Assembly (NCBI RefSeq): GCF_000197735.1
Contig: NC_014550.1
Location: forward strand, 806,001-870,000
Direction: 5' to 3'
Source: Glutamicibacter arilaitensis Re117
GTDB taxonomy: Bacteria > Actinomycetota > Actinomycetes > Actinomycetales > Micrococcaceae
Length of the DNA stretch: 64,000 nt
Below, piece after piece: positions 61,698 through 64,000 of this stretch. The position numbers and the translations under genes were made by a program. Every line of letters begins with the position of its first letter. Within the stretch, counting starts at the first letter, position 1. A model generated the notes under the pieces. It was not told the DNA's origin and made no database searches. It saw only the letters and a list, made by a program, of their open reading frames with translations.

Positions 61698-63299
61698 ATG
61701 GCTGAGGCGGCGAAGAACCCTACTGGAGGGCAAGGACCTACGGGCCAGCCGGCAGCGGCTGCCACTGGCAATGCGCCGCGCTCACAGGCCAGCCTGAGCC
61801 AAAAAGCTGAAGAGCTTGCTGCGCGTTTGGAAGAGCATAAGAACCAGGCCCAGGCGAATGCCGCAGCCGAACGGGAAGCCGCGCGTAAAGAGGCGATCCG
61901 CCGAGCGATGTCCGGCAAGACCGAAGCCGAAGCCCAAGCAGCCGCCGCGAGCAAAACGTCTCCAGCTGCTGCCAAGCCTGCTGAAGCCACCAAACCAGCG
62001 GCCGCCGCTGCTAAACCAGCGGCCGCCGCTGCTAAACCAGCGGCCGCCGCTGCTAAACCTGCTGCTGCCAAAACCCCGGCCGCTAAAGCGCCGGCCGTCA
62101 AGCAACCGGTCAAACCAGCAGCTGCTAAGCCCGCGGCTGCAAAGCCTGCGGCTGCAAAGCCTGCTGCGGCAGCCAAACCAGCCACGGCAAAACCAGCGGC
62201 AGCCAAGCCAGGAACCGCCAAGCCAGCTGCTGCCGCGAAACCTGCTGCGAAGGCTTCCGCTGCGAAGCCAACGGCTAAAGAGCCTGTAGAAGACGTCATC
62301 CGTGCGATCAAGCTACCGCACGAAATTGAAGCTGAGAAGCAAGCCCAAAGCAAAGGCAAGGAAGCTGGCGCCAAGAGCGCTCAACCAGCAGCGAAGGCTG
62401 ACACCACAAGCACTGCTGAACAAAGCGTTCCGCCGGTGTCTGTGGCACCGAAGACCGGATCGCTGCCAACGACCAAGGCGGCCGTGGCCCAGGCCCGAAA
62501 TCGTGTGTTCGGCAGCTATGAACCAGAGCCAGAACGTTCCGAAGCTGCGGTAAAGCGCCGGGTCGCACGCGAGCGTGCCTTGAATTCCAAGCCGGCCCTG
62601 GGCCGTACCGCTCAGGTGATCGTAGCTTTGGTCTTCCCGTTGCTGACCCTGATTGCCGCGATTCGGTTGATTGCTACGCCAGCGTTCTTGGCGCTGTCCT
62701 ATGGCCGTCCTGGTTTCCCAAGCGACTCCTTCGGCTTCACCGATCCTGAACGCCTGACCTACGGCAGCTACGGGGTGGACTACCTGAACAACTTCGCCGG
62801 TCCGGAGTACTTGTCGGGTCTGAAGCTCCCGACCGGTTCGAGCATGTTTACCGACGGGGAAGTCCAGCACATGGTGGACGTCAAGAATCTGATCGGATTC
62901 GCCTACATCCTCGGCGTTGTTCTTGCCATCATCTTGGTCATCGGAGTTTGGTACCTTGCCAAGCGATATGCCGGTGGCGTGCGCCGGGCACTATTCGCCG
63001 GGGCAATCCTGACCTTGGCGGGGATAGCTGCGCTCGTGGTCTTAGCCATCATGGGCTGGGACGCCTTCTTCACCCAGTTCCACGCATTGTTCTTCTCCGA
63101 AGGCACATGGACCTTCAGCGTCAGCGACACTTTGATCCGGTTGTACCCAGAGCAGTTCTGGCTCGATAGCGCCATCGGTATCGCAGTGCTCGTACTGGCT
63201 GCCATCATCGCCGTGCTGATCAGTTGCTGGCCTACTGGCCGCCGCCGCGAAGCTGCCAGGCTACGCCAGGAAGCCCGCGCCTTCGGCATCGGGAACTAG
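61698..63299 (+). CDS. TIGR01906/DUF1461 integral membrane protein with long Ala/Lys/Pro-rich N-terminus
   Basis: This 533-residue protein has an unusual N-terminal region of about 300 residues built from Ala-Lys-Pro repeats, followed by a basic linker and a DUF1461-type membrane domain. That domain has helices near residues 310-330, 395-420, 430-455 and 490-515, with the loop YGRPGFPSDSFGFTDPERLTYG. The family is of unknown function. The ATG has GGAGGA upstream, partly inside a GAGG-ACT-CCTC hairpin. The repeat region contains an exact three-copy 21-bp repeat, so length may vary between strains. Confidence 0.83.
   Translation: MAEAAKNPTGGQGPTGQPAAAATGNAPRSQASLSQKAEELAARLEEHKNQAQANAAAEREAARKEAIRRAMSGKTEAEAQAAAASKTSPAAAKPAEATKPAAAAAKPAAAAAKPAAAAAKPAAAKTPAAKAPAVKQPVKPAAAKPAAAKPAAAKPAAAAKPATAKPAAAKPGTAKPAAAAKPAAKASAAKPTAKEPVEDVIRAIKLPHEIEAEKQAQSKGKEAGAKSAQPAAKADTTSTAEQSVPPVSVAPKTGSLPTTKAAVAQARNRVFGSYEPEPERSEAAVKRRVARERALNSKPALGRTAQVIVALVFPLLTLIAAIRLIATPAFLALSYGRPGFPSDSFGFTDPERLTYGSYGVDYLNNFAGPEYLSGLKLPTGSSMFTDGEVQHMVDVKNLIGFAYILGVVLAIILVIGVWYLAKRYAGGVRRALFAGAILTLAGIAALVVLAIMGWDAFFTQFHALFFSEGTWTFSVSDTLIRLYPEQFWLDSAIGIAVLVLAAIIAVLISCWPTGRRREAARLRQEARAFGIGN
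61992..62054 (+). repeat. 21-bp tandem repeat, three exact copies, inside the TIGR01906 gene
   Basis: Each unit begins AAACCAGCGG and ends CGCTGCT, and encodes KPAAAAA. The unit is a multiple of three, so copy-number changes keep the frame. Confidence 0.9.
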
Positions 63300-63314
63300 G
63301 GCATAACAAAGCAC

Positions 63315-63357
63315 AAAGCACTGGGGAGCAGTTCAATGAACTGCTCCCCAGTGCTTT
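63315..63357. terminator. bidirectional terminator between TIGR01906 and the acyl-CoA ligase
   Basis: A perfect inverted repeat of 21 bp per arm (63315-63335 with 63337-63357; the apex opens to a CAATG loop), with AAA before and TTTT after. Confidence 0.92.
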
Positions 63358-63368
63358 TGCGTTGAGTA

Positions 63369-64000
63369 CTACTTGCGGTAAAACGCCTCGATGCGATCCT
63401 CGAATTGATCAAGAACGCTCTGGCGCTTGAGCTTCAGCGAGTTGGTCAGATGCCCGGAAGCTTCGGTGAATTCATCTTCCAAGACAACGAACTTGCGGAT
63501 GGACTCGGCCTTGGAGACGGTCAGGTTAGCGGTATCGACGTAGCTTTGGATCTCGGCGATAACAGCCGGGTTGATGGCCGCTTCAGCCAGAGTCATGGTT
63601 CCAAGCCCGTTGGCCTTGGCCCACAGCACCAGCTCTTCGCGATCCAAGGTCACGATGGCGGAAATGAATGGCCGCTGTTCGCCAACCAGCACGCACTGGG
63701 CGGCAATGCGTCCGGCACGGACCATTTCTTCCAGGGGACCGGGGGAGACGTTCTTCCCGCCTGCGGTGACAATCAGTTCCTTCTTGCGCCCGGTGACCTG
63801 CAAGAAGCCCCCGTCATCCAGGACACCGGTGTCACCGGTCTTGAAGTAGCCATCTTGATCGAAGACGGCCGCGGTGGCTTCCGGGCTGTTGTGGTAGCTG
63901 GCAAAAACTCCGATGCCCTTGACCAGGATTTCTCCATCTTCAGCGATCTTGATGGAGGTGCCGGGGAGGGGGCGGCCCACGGTGCCCACACGATTGCGTG
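63369..64000 (-). CDS. AMP-dependent long-chain acyl-CoA ligase, C-terminal part (5' end outside window)
   Basis: The frame is open to the window edge; about 210 residues are visible. They contain the adenylate-forming motifs GEILVKGIGVFASYHNSPE, FKTGDTGVLDDGGFLQVTGRKKELIVTAGGKNVSPGPLEE (A8 hinge region with the catalytic Lys side) and the C-terminal ligase cap. The ending (SLKLKRQSVLDQFEDRIEAFYRK) is typical of long-chain fatty acyl-CoA synthetases (FadD15 type). The chain-length preference cannot be told. It is convergent with TIGR01906 across a terminator. Confidence 0.88.
   Translation of the reverse strand, partial: RNRVGTVGRPLPGTSIKIAEDGEILVKGIGVFASYHNSPEATAAVFDQDGYFKTGDTGVLDDGGFLQVTGRKKELIVTAGGKNVSPGPLEEMVRAGRIAAQCVLVGEQRPFISAIVTLDREELVLWAKANGLGTMTLAEAAINPAVIAEIQSYVDTANLTVSKAESIRKFVVLEDEFTEASGHLTNSLKLKRQSVLDQFEDRIEAFYRK

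Noticed and set aside
61992..62054. Tandem repeat as a CRISPR-like or integration element
   Set aside because: The units are directly adjacent, lie inside a coding frame and encode KPAAAAA; they are a protein repeat.

Overview
The window is chromosomal DNA of a moderately GC-rich actinobacterium, most likely a member of the Micrococcaceae close to Arthrobacter/Glutamicibacter. Three things point there: mycothiol metabolism (mca), actinobacterial marker families (WhiB, TIGR03089, DUF501, DUF3499, DUF4245, DUF4307, DUF5719, an ftsB/DUF501/ppx block next to eno), and a tRNA gene without an encoded CCA end. The species assignment is inference. Almost all of the window is housekeeping core genome; the only mobile element is one IS3-type insertion sequence.

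Layout. 1-4134: choline uptake and oxidation to glycine betaine (betT, truncated by the window edge, then betB and betA). 4281-5477: M20 amidohydrolase. 5766-12837: a nucleoside uptake and salvage operon (BMP lipoprotein, ABC ATPase, two permeases, cytidine deaminase, thymidine phosphorylase), followed by a DedA protein and adenosine deaminase (to 15080). 15165-16655: an aldehyde dehydrogenase in the opposite direction. 16766-24556: mazG, enolase, ftsB/divIC-like, DUF501, ppx, a secreted subtilase and NDH-2. 24672: tRNA-Leu(TAA). 25048-30298: a Bax-inhibitor-1 family protein, an APC permease, an AI-2E family protein and threonine dehydratase. 30371-39483: greA and DUF4307 on the minus strand, then mca, a small membrane protein, a DUF255 thioredoxin-fold protein, a cis-prenyltransferase, PIN-PhoH, a protein of unknown function, a prepilin peptidase and a NUDIX protein. 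39496-42980: a decayed M19 dipeptidase, fumarase and carbonic anhydrase, all on the minus strand. 43019-44523: the insertion sequence. 44571-52677: DUF4245, glpX, manA, an LCP envelope ligase, purE/purK, GtrA and TIGR03089. 52976-59567: whiB, a giant GT2 membrane protein and DUF5719, tightly coupled. 59594-64000: heme A synthase, a metallopeptidase-like protein, DUF3499, a TIGR01906 membrane protein with an Ala/Lys/Pro-rich tail, and the C-terminal part of a long-chain acyl-CoA ligase.

How the genes work together. The bet genes make an osmoprotectant. The BMP-ABC/cdd/deoA/add block imports and degrades nucleosides. eno, glpX, fumC and manA belong to central carbon metabolism. The LCP protein, GT2/DUF5719, GtrA and cis-prenyltransferase serve envelope polymer synthesis.

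The most informative non-gene observations are these. A Rex-like operator sits on the -35 region of ndh. Thirteen genes carry a TANNNT -10 box 6-7 nt before their start codon, so they are probably leaderless. The M19 dipeptidase has two independent lesions. The GT2 gene has no ATG/GTG/TTG that would preserve its N-terminus and may start at ATT. The IS carries a canonical GGGAAAA slippery heptamer. Two related CCCATATCGGG hairpins flank the APC permease gene. I did not find CRISPR arrays, prophage, an obvious defence system or a recognisable biosynthetic cluster. No gene-free stretch exceeds about 300 bases.
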